A stretch of 64,000 nucleotides of DNA from Proteles cristata cristata. Taxonomy: Eukaryota; Chordata; Mammalia; Carnivora; Hyaenidae. Position 1 is the stretch's first letter, and each line of letters begins with the position of its first letter. Under the pieces are notes generated by a model. That model was not told where the DNA came from. It searched no databases and saw nothing but the letters and a program-made list of their open reading frames with translations. The stretch is taken from NCBI GenBank assembly GCA_017311185.1, contig JAESUZ010002551.1:434001-498000 (forward strand), written 5' to 3'. A program made the position numbers and the translations under genes. Positions 46,080 to 58,019 of this stretch are shown here, piece after piece.

Positions 46080-48110
46080 ATATTTCTAATAAAGTTGTTT
46101 TAGTATTCTAAAATCTTTTGTCTGAGAGTAATATATAGCTACTACAGTTTCTTTGGGCTACAATTTTTTGGTGTGGTTTTTTTTTTTTCTACTTTATAGC
46201 TTCTAACTTTTCCTAACTATTCATGGTTGTATCTCTGAGAAAAAACAGATAACTGAGTGTTTTCTTTTTAATTTTCTTTATTCCTTTTACGATCTAATCT
46301 GATAAACTCTGTCTCTACAGAGACACTTTTTTTCACATTGGCAGTTATTGTGATTTTTAGATCTTCTGTGTTTTTATGCTCTTTCATTATTATGTTTTTA
46401 AATTTTATGAGTCGGTTAATTTTTTTGTTAGCTTTGAGTTTTATTCATTTCTTATTCTGATTTGAGAATTACAAACATATTTTCAGTGTTGAAAGCTTAT
46501 TTTTTAGCAGTTAGTATGCTTATTAAATTAATTAATGAATAGTAAAGGATCAGCTTAGTTCCCACTGTAAAACACCAGGAAAAAATATTTTCACATTTAG
46601 CCTAACATACATGGGACCTCAGGAAATCACACTTTGATCCCTTTGCTGTTAATATTGTCTAGTGCTCTAGTTATCTCCTTTTGTTATGTAGAAGGCTGAT
46701 TCAGCAGTGGAAGGAACCTCCTGAGGTGGAGCCCCAAGTCCTTGAGGAGAGAATATGAGAGACAAGAGCTGGAGGCAAGGATGGTGATAACCAGGTTATA
46801 CTTTAGAAGCCCTATTACACAACAACCTGACCATTTGGCTTCCAACACCCTGGGCCTAAAAGACCAAGAGCCACAGGTCCAGAACTCACCTCTTTCCCCT
46901 CAGCCCCAGAGTAATCCCCAGACTCATTATAATGGCTTTCCATTGTACTTATAGCCCCCACGTGCCTCCATGGAGATAGGCTGCCATGACAGTTCCAGTA
47001 CAAACCTAGTAGGGACAAAAATTTCCCCTCCCAAACTGTGGGTAGAGTCCCTCAAATGACTGAAAGCAGACTCCCTTAAAGAACACCATCCAAAGGCAAG
47101 ACCCTGCTTGTGCCAAAGCAAAGGACCCTTGTAGCCTTAGGGCAATGGCCACTTCTGGGCTTGCCCCCTCTCCCATCCAGAGAGTGTAATGTGCTTAATA
47201 AACTTTGTGCTTGCTACTTGCCTTCTGGCTGTCTTTATTCCAGCACAGATCCCCAGGTAGTAAATTGTTCAGTGGGGAATCCAAGAGCTCCATCCACACA
47301 ACTCCGACTCCCCCATCCGAAACACTTTTTACAAAAGTGAATCCAAACAAAAACATTAATAAATGTTACTCATGTTTTACAATAACATCATTTTATAGAG
47401 ATAGTTCTTTTAGGATGTGTGCACTTGGCTAGTAGTTTCTTTGCTCGTTGTTTCATTTCACAGTGTGGAGTTATTTCTTTGTGGTGGTATTATTTTTCTT
47501 CTTCCTACAGTATATCTTTTGGAAATTTCTTTTATGACAGACTGTTAGCAGTAAACTTCTCCCTTTTAAACTAGATTTCTCCCTCATTCTTGTTAGTTGG
47601 GCTGCATATATAATTCCAGGTTGACAGTTATCCTTATTTTTCTGAAGCTTTTGAAGGTATCAATTCACTTGTTTCACCTTCCTTTTTGTGTTGACAAGTG
47701 GCTGTTAAGCGCACTGGGTCCATGGATGTCTTTCTAGTTCCTACTATTTGGTACATGTTATACTTTCATCTGCACAGTCGTGGAGCTTTTTATCTGCTGT
47801 TGGAAATTTCGATCTTTTTTTTTCAAATAGTGCTCCACTTTCTTTTTGCTCTATTCTCTTCTTGCTTAGCCATATGTTGGAAATGCTCCTTCTGTACTCC
47901 ATATCTTCTACCTTCCTTCACCTATTTTACTTTTCTCTCTGCAGCTTTTGGAGTTAGATCTTAACATCTATGCTATAGTTCAGATACGTTGCTTTCATTG
48001 GATTCGTTCTGTTGTTCTACTTAACTTTAAATTTCAAAAATGTATGTTTTCTCTGGAAGCTAGATTTGGTGTGTTTTCTTAAATTTTACCTCCCTCCCTG
48101 CCTCCCCCCA
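46080..48110 (-). mobile_element. old LINE-1 (L1M/HAL1-like), interrupted by an LTR
   Basis: Left of the LTR: GTCTGAGAGTAATATATAGC then TACTACAGTTTC matches antisense '..tctgatattaatatagctactccagctt..'. Right of it: ATATATAATTCCAGGTTGAC then AGTTATCC matches '..tatagaattctaggttgacag..' and TTGACAAGTGGCTGTTAAG matches '..tgagaagtcagctgtcag..'. Strongly diverged. The frames at 47698-47964 and 47748-47957 are chance frames in it. Confidence 0.55.
46660..47305 (+). mobile_element. probable class I ERV solo LTR
   Basis: A GC-richer block inside AT-rich L1 sequence. It carries a poly-A signal AATAAA at 47197-47202 in the context AGAGTGTAATGTGCTTAATA, followed by CTTTATTCCAGCACAG and CAGTGGGGAATCCAAGAGC, the layout of a gammaretrovirus-like R-U5 end. 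GGCTGCCATGACAGTTCC upstream resembles MER4-like LTRs. Edges are approximate, no TSD is confirmed and no viral coding sequence is present. The frames at 46742-47432 are therefore LTR frames. Confidence 0.5.
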
Positions 48111-49079
48111 CCCCCAGTCTGTTTATTTTGATAGTATTTCATTACTTTTTTATTTTAATGCACATTTAATTTCTTTAAACACATCACATATATTATCTTT
48201 CTTTAAACATAAAGAAATGTTCAAATTTAGCTAATGTGTATTGCAGCTTACTCAAGGCTTAAAGTCCAGATATTTTGCAGATACTGGTGTTTATCTTCAA
48301 GCTAGCTAACTGTTTTGTTTTTGTTCATTGCTTAGTATTCCCTGCTTAGGTTTTAGTTCATAATATACTCATGATAATTAGTGTGTGTGTGTTTGTGTGT
48401 GTGTGTGTATTTCTTATAATTATTGGAAAGCTATTTTAGCCTTTACCTTGGTTACAGATAGACATAACATTTAGTATAGGAAGAAGAGATTTACTTGCAT
48501 CATGTTGACATTATGTGTGATTGCCTCTAATAAACTGACCAGATGTTAATCTAAATCCACCAAAATTACCATGTTATTAAAAACAATAGGCCTTTAAATT
48601 ATTTTTCAAAATCCAACTTGGGTGGTTTTGTTAGTTAATTAAATTTGTCTCTAAAATTATTTAGAACAAATGATACTTATTTTGAGTTATGTAATTTTCC
48701 ATGATAATGTGGGAAAATTAACAATTCCTTATTCCTATTTTTTTAGATCTATTTCATTGTGGTAATTCCCAGGTTGAGAAAGCAAAGTTAGATAATGTTT
48801 TGAAAGAACAGCTTTTATACATATTGTCAGATGATTTTTTCCTTATAACATATTAAATTTCTATCGTATCCATGTTTTGAATACAATATATAGCCTCAAG
48901 TTTTCAGTCTTTCAAGTCAGCTTTTTCTCAGAATATTCATCTTTTTGTGTTATTTTAGCTTCTAGGATGATGTGGTCTATTCATTTTTGGAACAGCTGTT
49001 TTGACAGTCTTTTTTATGCATATACCACCAGCTATTTTGACTCTTTTTTTGGGCATATACATGTTTAGATTTGTTATGT
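48111..49079. other. AT-rich DNA between two old L1 blocks
   Basis: Contains a (GT)n run at 48381-48408 with a TTT interruption. The rest is unassigned; parts may be very diverged L1. Confidence 0.4.
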
Positions 49080-49220
49080 TCTTGGAGAACTGTCTACCTT
49101 ATCAGTATGCAGTGCTACTCATTATGCCTGATTACCTTTCTCATTTTGAATTATACTTTGTCTGAAATTAGTATAGGTATTCTAGCTTCTTTTTGATTTG
49201 TGTCCACATCTTAGCTTTTT

Positions 49221-49432
49221 AAAAATTTTATTTAAAAAACATTTTTTAGTTTATTTATTTTGAGACAGAGAGAGAGCAGGGGAAGAGAGGAAGGGTGAGA
49301 GAGAATCTTAAGGAGGTTCCTTGCTGTCAGCACAGAGCCCAAGGAGGAGGGCTCGAACCCGTAAACCATGAAATCATGACCCGGGCCAAAACCAAGAGTC
49401 AGAAGCTTAACTGAGTCACCCAGGTGCTCCTC
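49221..49432 (-). mobile_element. carnivore tRNA-Lys SINE, older subfamily
   Basis: Antisense copy with GGCCAAAACCAAGAGTCAG and an end of GTCACCCAGGTGCTCC. The flanks CCACATCTTAGCTTTT (49205-49220) and TCCATCTTATCTTTT (49433-49447) are a diverged TSD, and joining them restores L1. Confidence 0.9.
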
Positions 49433-49519
49433 TCCATCTTATCTTTTAACCTGTCTTTGTATTCATATTTAAAATTCTTTTCATGTAGACAATAGGGCTG
49501 GTGTGGTCCAGTTTTTCTT

Positions 49520-49573
49520 TTTCATTTTTTTATTATTTTAGAAAGAAAGCACAAGTAGAGAGGGGTAGAGGGG

Positions 49574-49606
<33 letters not shown>

Positions 49607-49757
49607 TAGGGGGTGGGGAGAGAGAGAATGAATCCCATGCAGGCTCCATGTTCTGTGTGGAGCTCAATGTGGGGCTCCATCTCAGGACTGTGAGATCATG
49701 ACCTGATATGAAATCAAGAGCCTCTTGCTTGACTGACTGAGCCACGCAGGTGCCACA
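49520..49757 (-). mobile_element. carnivore tRNA-Lys SINE, older subfamily
   Basis: Antisense copy with a (GA) run at 49575-49600, GGCTCCATGTTCTGTGTGG body and TATGAAATCAAGAGCC head variant. The flanks GGTCCAGTTTTTCTT (49505-49519) and GGTCCTATTTTTCTT (49758-49772) are a 15-bp TSD with two mismatches. The frame at 49533-49745 is read-through. Confidence 0.9.
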
Positions 49758-51690
49758 GGTCCTATTTTTCTTAAACTGACAATCTTTATGTTTTAATTGG
49801 TGTTATTTAAATCATTCACATTTAAATTACTTATTGATATACTTGTATTAAATGTACTATATTTGTAACTGTTTTGTTTATTGCATTTTCTTCTTGTTTT
49901 TTCTCCCCCTTCTCTTTCTGCCTTATCTAGTTTTATTTGAGCATTTTATATGATTCCATTTATCTTCCTTCTGAGAATTTCAATTCTTGAAAATTTTTTC
50001 TAGAAGTTGCTCCAGAGTTTACCATATAGATTTTATATGGGTCTGTGTTCACCTTCATATAGCACGATATCATGTCATATGCAGGGCACACAGCACACAA
50101 AAGGGGTTTCTTAATTCCTTCCTCTCATCTGCTGTGGCACTGATGTCATTCATTTAGCACATATGCGTGTGCTATAACCACCCAGTACATATAGTGCCAG
50201 TAGTGCTTGAACAGTTAGTATTTTTCAATCAATTAAAAATAGTACCATTTTTAAAAATATGCTTTACCTTCATTTATTCCTTCTCTAGGATTCTCTTCTT
50301 ATACATAAATTCAAATTTCTAATCTATATTGATATTCTTCTGCTTGGAGGATTTAACATTGCTTGGAGATGCAGTCTCCTGGAAATGAATTCTTTCAGTT
50401 CTAATTTCTTTGTTTCTATTTCAATCTTGAAGGATCATTTATCTGATTATAGAATTCTAGGGAAACTTCTCTCAAAACTTTAAATATTTTACTTTACTTT
50501 CTTTTTGATTGCATGGTTTCTGACAAGATTCTAATGTAATTTATATCATAGTTCCTCTATAAATAAAATTTTTTGAGTTCTGTTCGATATTTCCTCTTTG
50601 TGATTCCTTTCTTCATTTTAATTAGAACATGGAAAGGTTGTGAAGTTTTTTTGTTTTGTTTTGTTTTGATATTTATCCTGCTTCATGTCCTCCAAGCTGG
50701 TTTGTGGATCTGTGGTTTGGTATTTGTTATAATTTTGGAAAATTCTTGGCCATTATTTCTTTTTAATATTTCTTTTGCTCTGTTCTCTCATCTCCTCTGG
50801 TAGTCCAAATATGTACATATCATACCTTTTGAAAATTTCCCACCAATCTCCAACATTCTATTCTAGGTTATTTTTTTTTTTCATACTTTTTTCCCTTGTG
50901 TTTCACTTTGGAAACTTTCTGTTGACCTTTCTTCAAGTTCTTTGAACTCTGCTGTGCCACATTTACTGATGAGCCCTTCAAAAGGATTCTTTATTTCTGT
51001 TCTTGCATTTTTTATTTCTGAAGGTTCCTTTTGATTCTTTTATAGTTTCCATCTCTCTGCTTACATGACCCATATGTACTTTAATTGCATGTATTCATTC
51101 CATTAGAATCTACAATATACTAATTATACTTAGTTTAAATTCCTGTCTGATAAATTCAACTTCTGTGTCACATTTGAGTCTGGTTCTGATGATTTCTCTT
51201 TCTCTTCAGACTGTATTTTTTCTTGGCTTTTGACATGTTTTGTTTATATTTGTTGAAAGCCAGATTTGATTTGTCAGGTAATGGGAATTGAAGTAAATAG
51301 GTTTGTAATGTGTTGATTTATGCTGTGGTTAAAGTCTCACAACTTAATCTGACTAGAAGCTGGGATGCTTTTAACATTTCCTACAGGTATAATATGTACC
51401 ATAGGCTTCAAATTATCCCAGGGCCCTTATTTTTGTCTTCTCTTTTGACCTCAGGCTTCCTTAAGCACTCCTTCTCATTCAGAATCTGCAATCTGCTATG
51501 ATTACACTGATGTCCTAGTAGTAATATGTGGGGTAAGGCACATGTTCTATAATCTTATGGTTAAATTTCAGTCTCTTAATGCCTTTACCTGAAGACTGTG
51601 ACAGAATTTTTCTTCCTTGGTCTCTGTCTCTTTCCTGATGCAAGTTGGAGTTGATTTCCAGTACTACAGCCTATTCATTTTCCAGAATAA

Positions 51691-51859
51691 TCAGTATTCA
51701 ATTATCCTTTTCTAAATTCTTTACAGTAACTCCCATATAACCCTGTAATTTGTATCACTACAAAGACTTTCTGGAAAATGCCTGTAGAATATTGGTTCTA
51801 TCTAGTTCAGAAATTTATATTAATCTGCTCCTTGTTCTGATATTTCATCAAAGGTTTGG
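51691..51859. other. boundary between opposed L1 blocks
   Basis: No feature recognised. The minus-strand L1 to the left and the plus-strand L1 to the right meet around here. Confidence 0.4.
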
Positions 51860-54235
51860 TGAAAATGTTCAAGCTTTAGAGACAAATCCCTTCATGTGTT
51901 CAGCATCCAAAAATCAATTAATGTTATCCATTATATCAAGAGACTGAAAAAGAAATCACATGACAATATTAATAAATGCAGAAGGAGCATTTGACAAAAT
52001 TCAACACTTATTCATAATAAAAGCTCTCAGTAAAGTAGAAATAGACAGGAACTTTCAACTACATATGTGCAGAATACCTGCAGCTAATATTATACTTATT
52101 GGCAAGAAACGAAGATTAGATATAAGGGAAGGATCTCCCCTTTTGTTATCCTTTTCAACACCATACTGAAAATTGTCACTAAAACAATAAAGCAATAAAA
52201 AAAATACAAAGTATATGGTTTAGGGAAGAAAACATAAAATTGCTTATACATGACATGATTGTCTTTGCAGAAAATTCAAAAGAATCAACAAATACTTCTT
52301 TAAACTAACATGTTATAGCAAGGTTGCAGGATACAAGGTTAATAAACAAAAGTCACTAGCTTTCCTACGTATGAACAACACAGAAGCAGAAATTAAAATT
52401 AAAAGCACAGTACCATTTGCATTAGCATAAAAATGTAACATTTAAGTATAGATCTAACACAATATATGTAAGATTTATATTAAACATACTAGGAAACTCT
52501 GATGACCAAAATCAAAGAAGAAACAAATGGAGAGATGTTCCATGTTCTAGGATGGGAAGACTCCATATTATCAAAATTTCAGTTCTCACCAACTTGATCT
52601 ACAGATTAAATGCTATCCTAATCTAAATCCCAAATTATTTTTTTTATATCAACAAACTCATTCTAAACTTTATGTGGAGAGGCAAAGGCCTAGTAAAACC
52701 AACATAATATTGGAAAAAGGAGCCAACTGGGAGGATTGACACTGCTTGACTACAAGACTTGTTATAAAGCTACAGTCTTCAAGACTGTGGTTTTGCTAAG
52801 AGGATAGACAAGTTGACAAATAAAACACAATAGAGATTTCAGAATTAGATTCCCAGAAATACAGTCCATTGAACTTTGACAAAGAAGGAAAGACAATACA
52901 ATGAGTAAAGAGAACTTTTCAACAAATGGTGCTAGAACAATTAAATATCCAAATGTTAAAAAAAAAAAAAATGAATCTAGACAGAGTTTACACGCTTCAC
53001 AAAAATGTACTTTTTTTGTGATCATAGGTTAAAATTAAAGTACAAAACCAGAAAATCCTAAAAAATTATATAGGAGAAAATTTATGGTGATAGCTTTTTA
53101 GATACAATATCAAATACATGATCCTTGCAGAAAAAAATGATAAGCTGGACTTCATTAAAATTAGAAAAAGAAAAAAAATGTCTGCTCCATAAAAAACAAT
53201 ATGAAGAGAATTAGAAGACAGGCTGCAGGGTTGCCTGAAAGCCTCAGTCAGTTGAGTGTCCAACTGGATTTTGGCTCAGGTCATGATCTCATGTTTATGG
53301 GTTTGAGCCCCGTATCAGGCTCTGTGCTGACAGTGTGGACCCTGCTTGGGATTCTCTCTCTCCTTCTCTCTCTGCCTCTCCCTGCTCTCCCTCTCTCAAA
53401 AACAAACAAACATAGAAAACAATCTTTAAAAAAAGGGGGGGGGATCACAGACTGAAAGAAAATATTTGCAAAAGTCACATCTGAGAGAAGACTGTAGTCC
53501 TTTACATAAAATCAAGCAGTCAAAGTGGTATTTACCAGACAGACTTGAAAATTTATGTCCGCACAAAACCCTGCACAGTAGATGTTTAGAATGCCTTTAT
53601 TCATAAATGCCAAAACTTGGAAGCAGCCAGGATGCCTTTCAATTGGTGAATGGATAAACAAACTGTGGTATATGCAGATAATGTAATATTATTCAGCACT
53701 AAAAAAAAATGAGTTATCAAACCATGAAGACATGAAAGAAGTTGAAATGTATATTAAATTTTTACCAAGTGAAAGAAGCTCATCTGAAATGATTACATAC
53801 TGTTTGATTTCAATTATTTGACATTCTGGAAAAGACAAAACTAGGTAGACAATAAAAAGATCAGTGGCTGCCAGGGTTGGGAGGGGTGAGCAGAGCTGAA
53901 TAGAAGGGGCAGAGCACTGAGGATTTTTAGGACATTGAACCTTTATGATATAATGATGGATATACGTCATTATACATTTGCCCAAATCCATAGAATGTAC
54001 ATTATTAACAGTGAACCCATGGGTAAATTATTGACTTTGGATGATTATGTGTCCATGGACATTTCTCCTTGTTAAAAAATGAACCATTCTGATGGGTGAT
54101 GTTGATAACGGAGGAGGCTCTGCATGTGTGGGGGCAGGGACACTATGGGAAGCCTCTGTACTTTCCTCTCAATTTTGGTGTGAACCTAAAACTTCTCTAA
54201 AAAGCTACTTAAATGCCTTTTAAAAAACTCAGTTA
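51860..54235 (+). mobile_element. old LINE-1, 5'-truncated, with 3' UTR
   Basis: Sense ORF2: CATGACAATATTAATAAATGC then AGAAGGAGCATTTGACAAAA, GGTTGCAGGATACAAGGTTAA, CTTTATGTGGAGAGGCAAAGG, GGTGAATGGATAAACAAACTG, then 3' UTR GTGGCTGCCAGGGTTGGGAG and CTCAATTTTGGTGTGAACC. About 2.4 kb, the longest L1 here. The frame at 51960-52169 retains MTILINAEGAFDKIQH from the reverse transcriptase region. A SINE (53227) interrupts it. Confidence 0.88.
53227..53436 (+). mobile_element. carnivore tRNA-Lys SINE, older subfamily
   Basis: AGGGTTGCCTGAAAGCCTCAG head (A box damaged), CCAACTGGATTTTGGCTCAGG, body GGCTCTGTGCTGACAGTGTG then GACCCTGCTTGGGATTC, tail AAAAACAAACAAACATAG, and a poly-A followed by G9. Inserted in L1. 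Confidence 0.87.
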
Positions 54236-55318
54236 ATTGAGTATCTGTATTTATTGCACTTGTCACCTTCATAAATGCTGAAAGCCTCAAAGAGAAAAAC
54301 ACTCATTTATTAATTTAATAAAACAAAGGTGGTAAGACACTTTCTTGTTTAAATTAGTTACACCACAACATTTAAGAATCGCCTAGCACTAAAAATCTAA
54401 GAAGCCCACATGAATACTCGTAATCATACTTCTGGTCTTGGAAAAGCAACTAAAGTAACTTAGGATAATAAATATTCTTTCAGGTTTTACACAGAAAATA
54501 TTTACTTTTTCTTTCTGATGTCCTTTTGCTATATTATTTTATGACTTCTTTCTTTGTTAAACAGAAGATCCACAGTGTATTTGAGGCCAGTTTCCTGTAA
54601 AAGACTTTTTTCCTTTACTTTTTTTGAAGTGTTTAAAAAATTGATTTATTATGCACAGACATTTTAAGAGTTTACTATTAATCAAATTGAATTTTAAAAA
54701 TGTAAACGTACATAAGCTCAGAATGTAAAAACAAAAAAAACACAACTCCATACTAAATCAATAGCAAACATACTTCCTTTTAGAAAGTAAAATAAATACA
54801 GAATCCAAATTCAAACTCAATCACTAGCAAGAACAAAACTAATTCTAATTTTTTTGTGTAGAACACTTAAAATATTTTTACTTAAACAATGAACAAATAA
54901 GTTAGCTTTCCAATTCCAACAAGACTTACATACCTAAATTATTCATAGAAAATTAAATATGTGTTCTAAGCAAAATAATCTCTTCTTGCAAAAGGGATGG
55001 CACAAAAATAATTAACCTTTATTTGAGACTTTAATTTGAATTTTTGAATATATAATATGTTCCATTTGGAGCAGAAATGTTTTGATGGGCCACTCTGGCA
55101 GGAAGAAAACAATTGCATCCATTCCCTTGTGGAAGAATCCACAAACAAAGTAATTTCTTTTAAGGAACAAAAACAAAAACAAAAACAAAACTGCACCCTT
55201 TCATAAGAAAATAGAAAATTATCTTTAAATCGGAATAACTTGTTATTTTCTTGTATAGATGATATTTGTGGTTGAAATATGAAACAAGGAAAGTATAGTG
55301 AATCATAAAAGAGATCTT
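54236..55318. other. single-copy AT-rich DNA
   Basis: No gene recognised. (AAAAAC)n at 55168-55191. The minus-strand frames at 54557-54751 and 54966-55196 are low complexity. Confidence 0.45.
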
Positions 55319-55334
55319 AAGTGTGATTATTTCT

Positions 55335-55555
55335 TTTTTTTAAATATTTTTATTTATTTCTGAGAGAGAGAGAGAGAGAGAGAGCGTGAGCAGAGGAGGG
55401 TCAGAGAGAGAGGGAGATACAGACTCTGAAACAGGCTCCAGGCTCTGAGCTGGCAGTCAGCACAGAGCCCTATGCAGGGCTCGAACCCACGAACTGTGAG
55501 ATCATGACCTAAGCGAAAGTCAGATGCTTAACCGACTAAGCCACCCAGGTGCCCC
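55335..55555 (-). mobile_element. feline tRNA-Lys SINE, young subfamily, TSD
   Basis: Antisense copy from TTTTTTAAATATTTTTATTT to GCCACCCAGGTGCCCC with a (GA) run at 55363-55384. The 16-bp flanks AAGTGTGATTATTTCT (55319-55334) and AAGTGTCATTATTTCT (55556-55571) differ at one base. Confidence 0.95.
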
Positions 55556-55571
55556 AAGTGTCATTATTTCT

Positions 55572-55852
55572 AATAAAGTTTTTAACAGGGTTTAATTTAG
55601 AGTACTACAGTGCCTTAGAATCCAGGAGCCTTTGATTAATGCCCTAGTACTGGGCAGCTACTAAGTAGATATGAGTCATTCTGTTATCTCTAGATCTCAG
55701 TTTCTTCACACATCATTAAACTCTAAGTAAAATAGATAACAAAGGTATCTCTAAGACATTACAAGCAGCCATCATGTACTTCTTATTCGTATCACTGAAA
55801 AAGGAAGTACATTCTTCAACTGGGTCTTATTTGTATTTTTCAAATACATTTA
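55572..55852. other. single-copy DNA
   Basis: Nothing recognised. Confidence 0.4.
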
Positions 55853-55867
55853 TTTAGTGGAAATTTA

Positions 55868-55899
55868 TTTTTTTAATTTTTAAAAAATTGTTTATTTAT

Positions 55900-55941
<42 letters not shown>

Positions 55942-56104
55942 GTGAACGAGAGAGGGGCAGAGAGAGAGGTAGACACAGAATCTGAAGGAGGCTCCAGGCT
56001 CTGAGCTGCCAGCACATAGCTTGATGTGGGGCTCGAACCCACAAACGGGGCTCATGACCTGAGCCAGAGTCAGATACTTAACTGACTCACTCAATCAGGC
56101 ACGC
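55868..56104 (-). mobile_element. feline SINE carrying a (CA)n expansion
   Basis: Antisense copy whose GA-rich part is replaced by a (CA) run at 55901-55939 of about 19 units. The 15-bp flanks TTTAGTGGAAATTTA (55853-55867) and TTTAATGGAAATTTA (56105-56119) differ at one base. The end is diverged (ACTCACTCAATCAGGCACGC). The frame at 55873-56094 is read-through. Confidence 0.92.
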
Positions 56105-56119
56105 TTTAATGGAAATTTA

Positions 56120-56615
56120 GAAACAGGGTTCTATTCAGGTAAATATATTAAATCAGATTTAATCAAAGTTTTATGGCAATGTATGCTAAGGGAGTCCAGA
56201 ATAGAATGCACCTAGGATGACTGGTATTACAGTTTTGGCACCACTATTGTAAAATAATTCCTTAGATTAAGCAAATCTATACATTAAATTTGCCAAAATA
56301 ATATGCACATACCTTAGAAGAATTTAGAAATAATGCAGTGATATTTTAATTATTTTATTGCATATACCAATGAAATCTGAATAAACCCAAACAACTTTTC
56401 AGAGCTGCCAGCTGATGTCTCCAGGCTATATACATTTCATACAATCTTGGTAGATTAATTTGCTTGAGCAGAGAAAATTCAGTAGTGAGTATTTAATAAA
56501 ACTATGGCTTGCTGTGTATCAGGTTGGAAATAAATGACTATATGTTTTGAAGCTCAAATATTTGCCACGTTCCTGGCTTTGTTAAAGGCAAATAAATAGT
56601 ATCCTATCTTAAAGA
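56120..56615. other. single-copy DNA
   Basis: Nothing recognised. Confidence 0.45.
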
Positions 56616-56631
56616 CATTTTAGTTGTTTTT

Positions 56632-56845
56632 TTTTTTAATTTTTTAAATGTTTATTTATTTCTGGAAGAGAAAAAGAGCACAAGCAGAGGAGGGGCAGAG
56701 AGAGAGGGACACACAGAATCCAAAGCAGGCTCCAGACTCAGCTGTCAGCACAGAGCCAGATGTGGGGCTCAAACCCACGGACTGTGAGATCTTGACCCAA
56801 GCTGAAGTCAGACACTTGACTGACCAAGCCACCCAGGCACCCCAG
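56632..56845 (-). mobile_element. feline tRNA-Lys SINE with TSD
   Basis: Antisense copy from poly-T to GCCACCCAGGCACCCC. The flanks CATTTTAGTTGTTTTT at 56616-56631 and 56846-56861 are identical over 16 bp. The frame at 56648-56863 is its antisense read-through. Confidence 0.95.
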
Positions 56846-56861
56846 CATTTTAGTTGTTTTT

Positions 56862-57279
56862 AAATCTGCTTCAACAATTTACAACCAAATTCATTTGATT
56901 CATATTACTGTCTTATCTTAGACCATGCTAGTAGAAAGACAAGTGTGGAGAAACGGAGCCTCAATCCCTTCAGAACACAAAATTCTGTTGCACTTAAAAT
57001 CATACGTGTTTGACTAAGAATTCGTACCTTTTTCATAACACAAAACATCAATATATGATTTTATAATCCATAATAAAACTCTCAAAAGGCTGGATTTTCC
57101 ATTTATAAGGAAACATGTTATTTACCTATAGACAAATCTACCTGAGAAGCCAAATTCTAATTGTAAGGGAATGTGGAGAGTTGGAAATCAGAGAAAGGGA
57201 GGCTGTTACAAAGTTCAAACAAATTGTTTCTGCTTTTTACAAGCATTTATCACACTATAGAAGTTATTATACTATAATT
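56862..57279. other. single-copy DNA
   Basis: Nothing recognised. Confidence 0.4.
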
Positions 57280-57430
57280 ACATATACTTTTGTGTTTGTC
57301 TATTGTCTTTTTTCATTTACTAGATCATGTATTTCATAAAGATCATGTCTGTGTTTCTACCCAGGATAAAGGGGAGCACTCAATATGTGGACAATAAATA
57401 TTTGTGGAATGAATGGATAAACAAATGATT
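57280..57430 (+). repeat. L2 3'-end relic
   Basis: TTTCATTTACTAGATCATGTATTTC, then GATCATGTCTGTGTTTC and GAGCACTCAATATGTGGAC, AATAAATATTTGTGGAATG, AATGGATAAAC follow the L2 end (..actgtgtctgt..gcactcaataaatatttgttgaatgaatgaa). Confidence 0.6.
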
Positions 57431-58019
57431 GGCCAGTAATGTCTATCCATGCTCTTAGAGACTTTTCCAAGTAGTATGTGAAACTTTAGCCACCAAAAAA
57501 AATAAATAAATTCATGTTTTTAGAGTACTTTCAACCTAGTAGAAAAATAGGAAACACATTTTACTCTCAGTCTCTGTTGTCTTCAAATTTACATAAGTGC
57601 ATATCATCTTTTTCCCTTAACCTTGATTCTGGTTGCAATTCTGGTGTGTGTGTGTGTGTGTGTAAAACGATTTATATAGTATATATTAATATAAATCATT
57701 ATGCATATATATGGTTTCTCAAGAATAAATTGCAACCAAGGAAAAAAAATCAAAGCTCCAGGCACTGCAATATAAAGACATTTCTTGAATATTATTCACA
57801 ACAGTCCTCAGTAAAAGACTGCATTATTATCATACACAAATACGTATGGTTTTCTGTAAAAATAAAAAGGAAGAAAGAAAAAAATGGATTCTCTTTTCTC
57901 TAAAGAAATTTAGCCATCAACAGTTGGCCTGAAACTTTTACTTATCTATGCTCTGCATGGTCGGAATGTCTTGCCAACTTCCAGTGAACAGAATTACATG
58001 GGTTTTTAAAAGCAAATAA
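57431..58019. other. single-copy DNA with a (TG)n run
   Basis: GTGTGTGTGTGTGTGTGTGT at 57643-57662 is a short microsatellite. The 129-aa frame at 57514-57903 runs through it and is not credible as a gene. Confidence 0.45.

Larger units (their letters stand above)
49080..51690 (-). mobile_element. old LINE-1 (L1M/HAL1-like), second antisense copy
   Basis: CTTTGTCTGAAATTAGTATAGG, CTTTTAACCTGTCTTTGTATTC, AACTGACAATCTTTATGTTTTAA, GGTGTTATTTAAATCATTCACA, then ACTTTAATTGCATGTATTC, TCCTGTCTGATAAATTCAAC and TTCTGTGTCACATTTGAG follow antisense L1M/HAL1 order. It overlaps in content with the block at 46080-48110, so these are separate insertions. Two SINEs are nested (49221-49432, 49520-49757). Confidence 0.62.

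Noticed and set aside
46742..47432. Overlapping proline- and leucine-rich frames
   Set aside because: They lie in the probable LTR and its GC-richer surroundings; no conserved retroviral domain is present.
57514..57903. 129-aa frame
   Set aside because: It crosses a (TG)n run and AT-rich low-complexity sequence, and has no recognisable domain.
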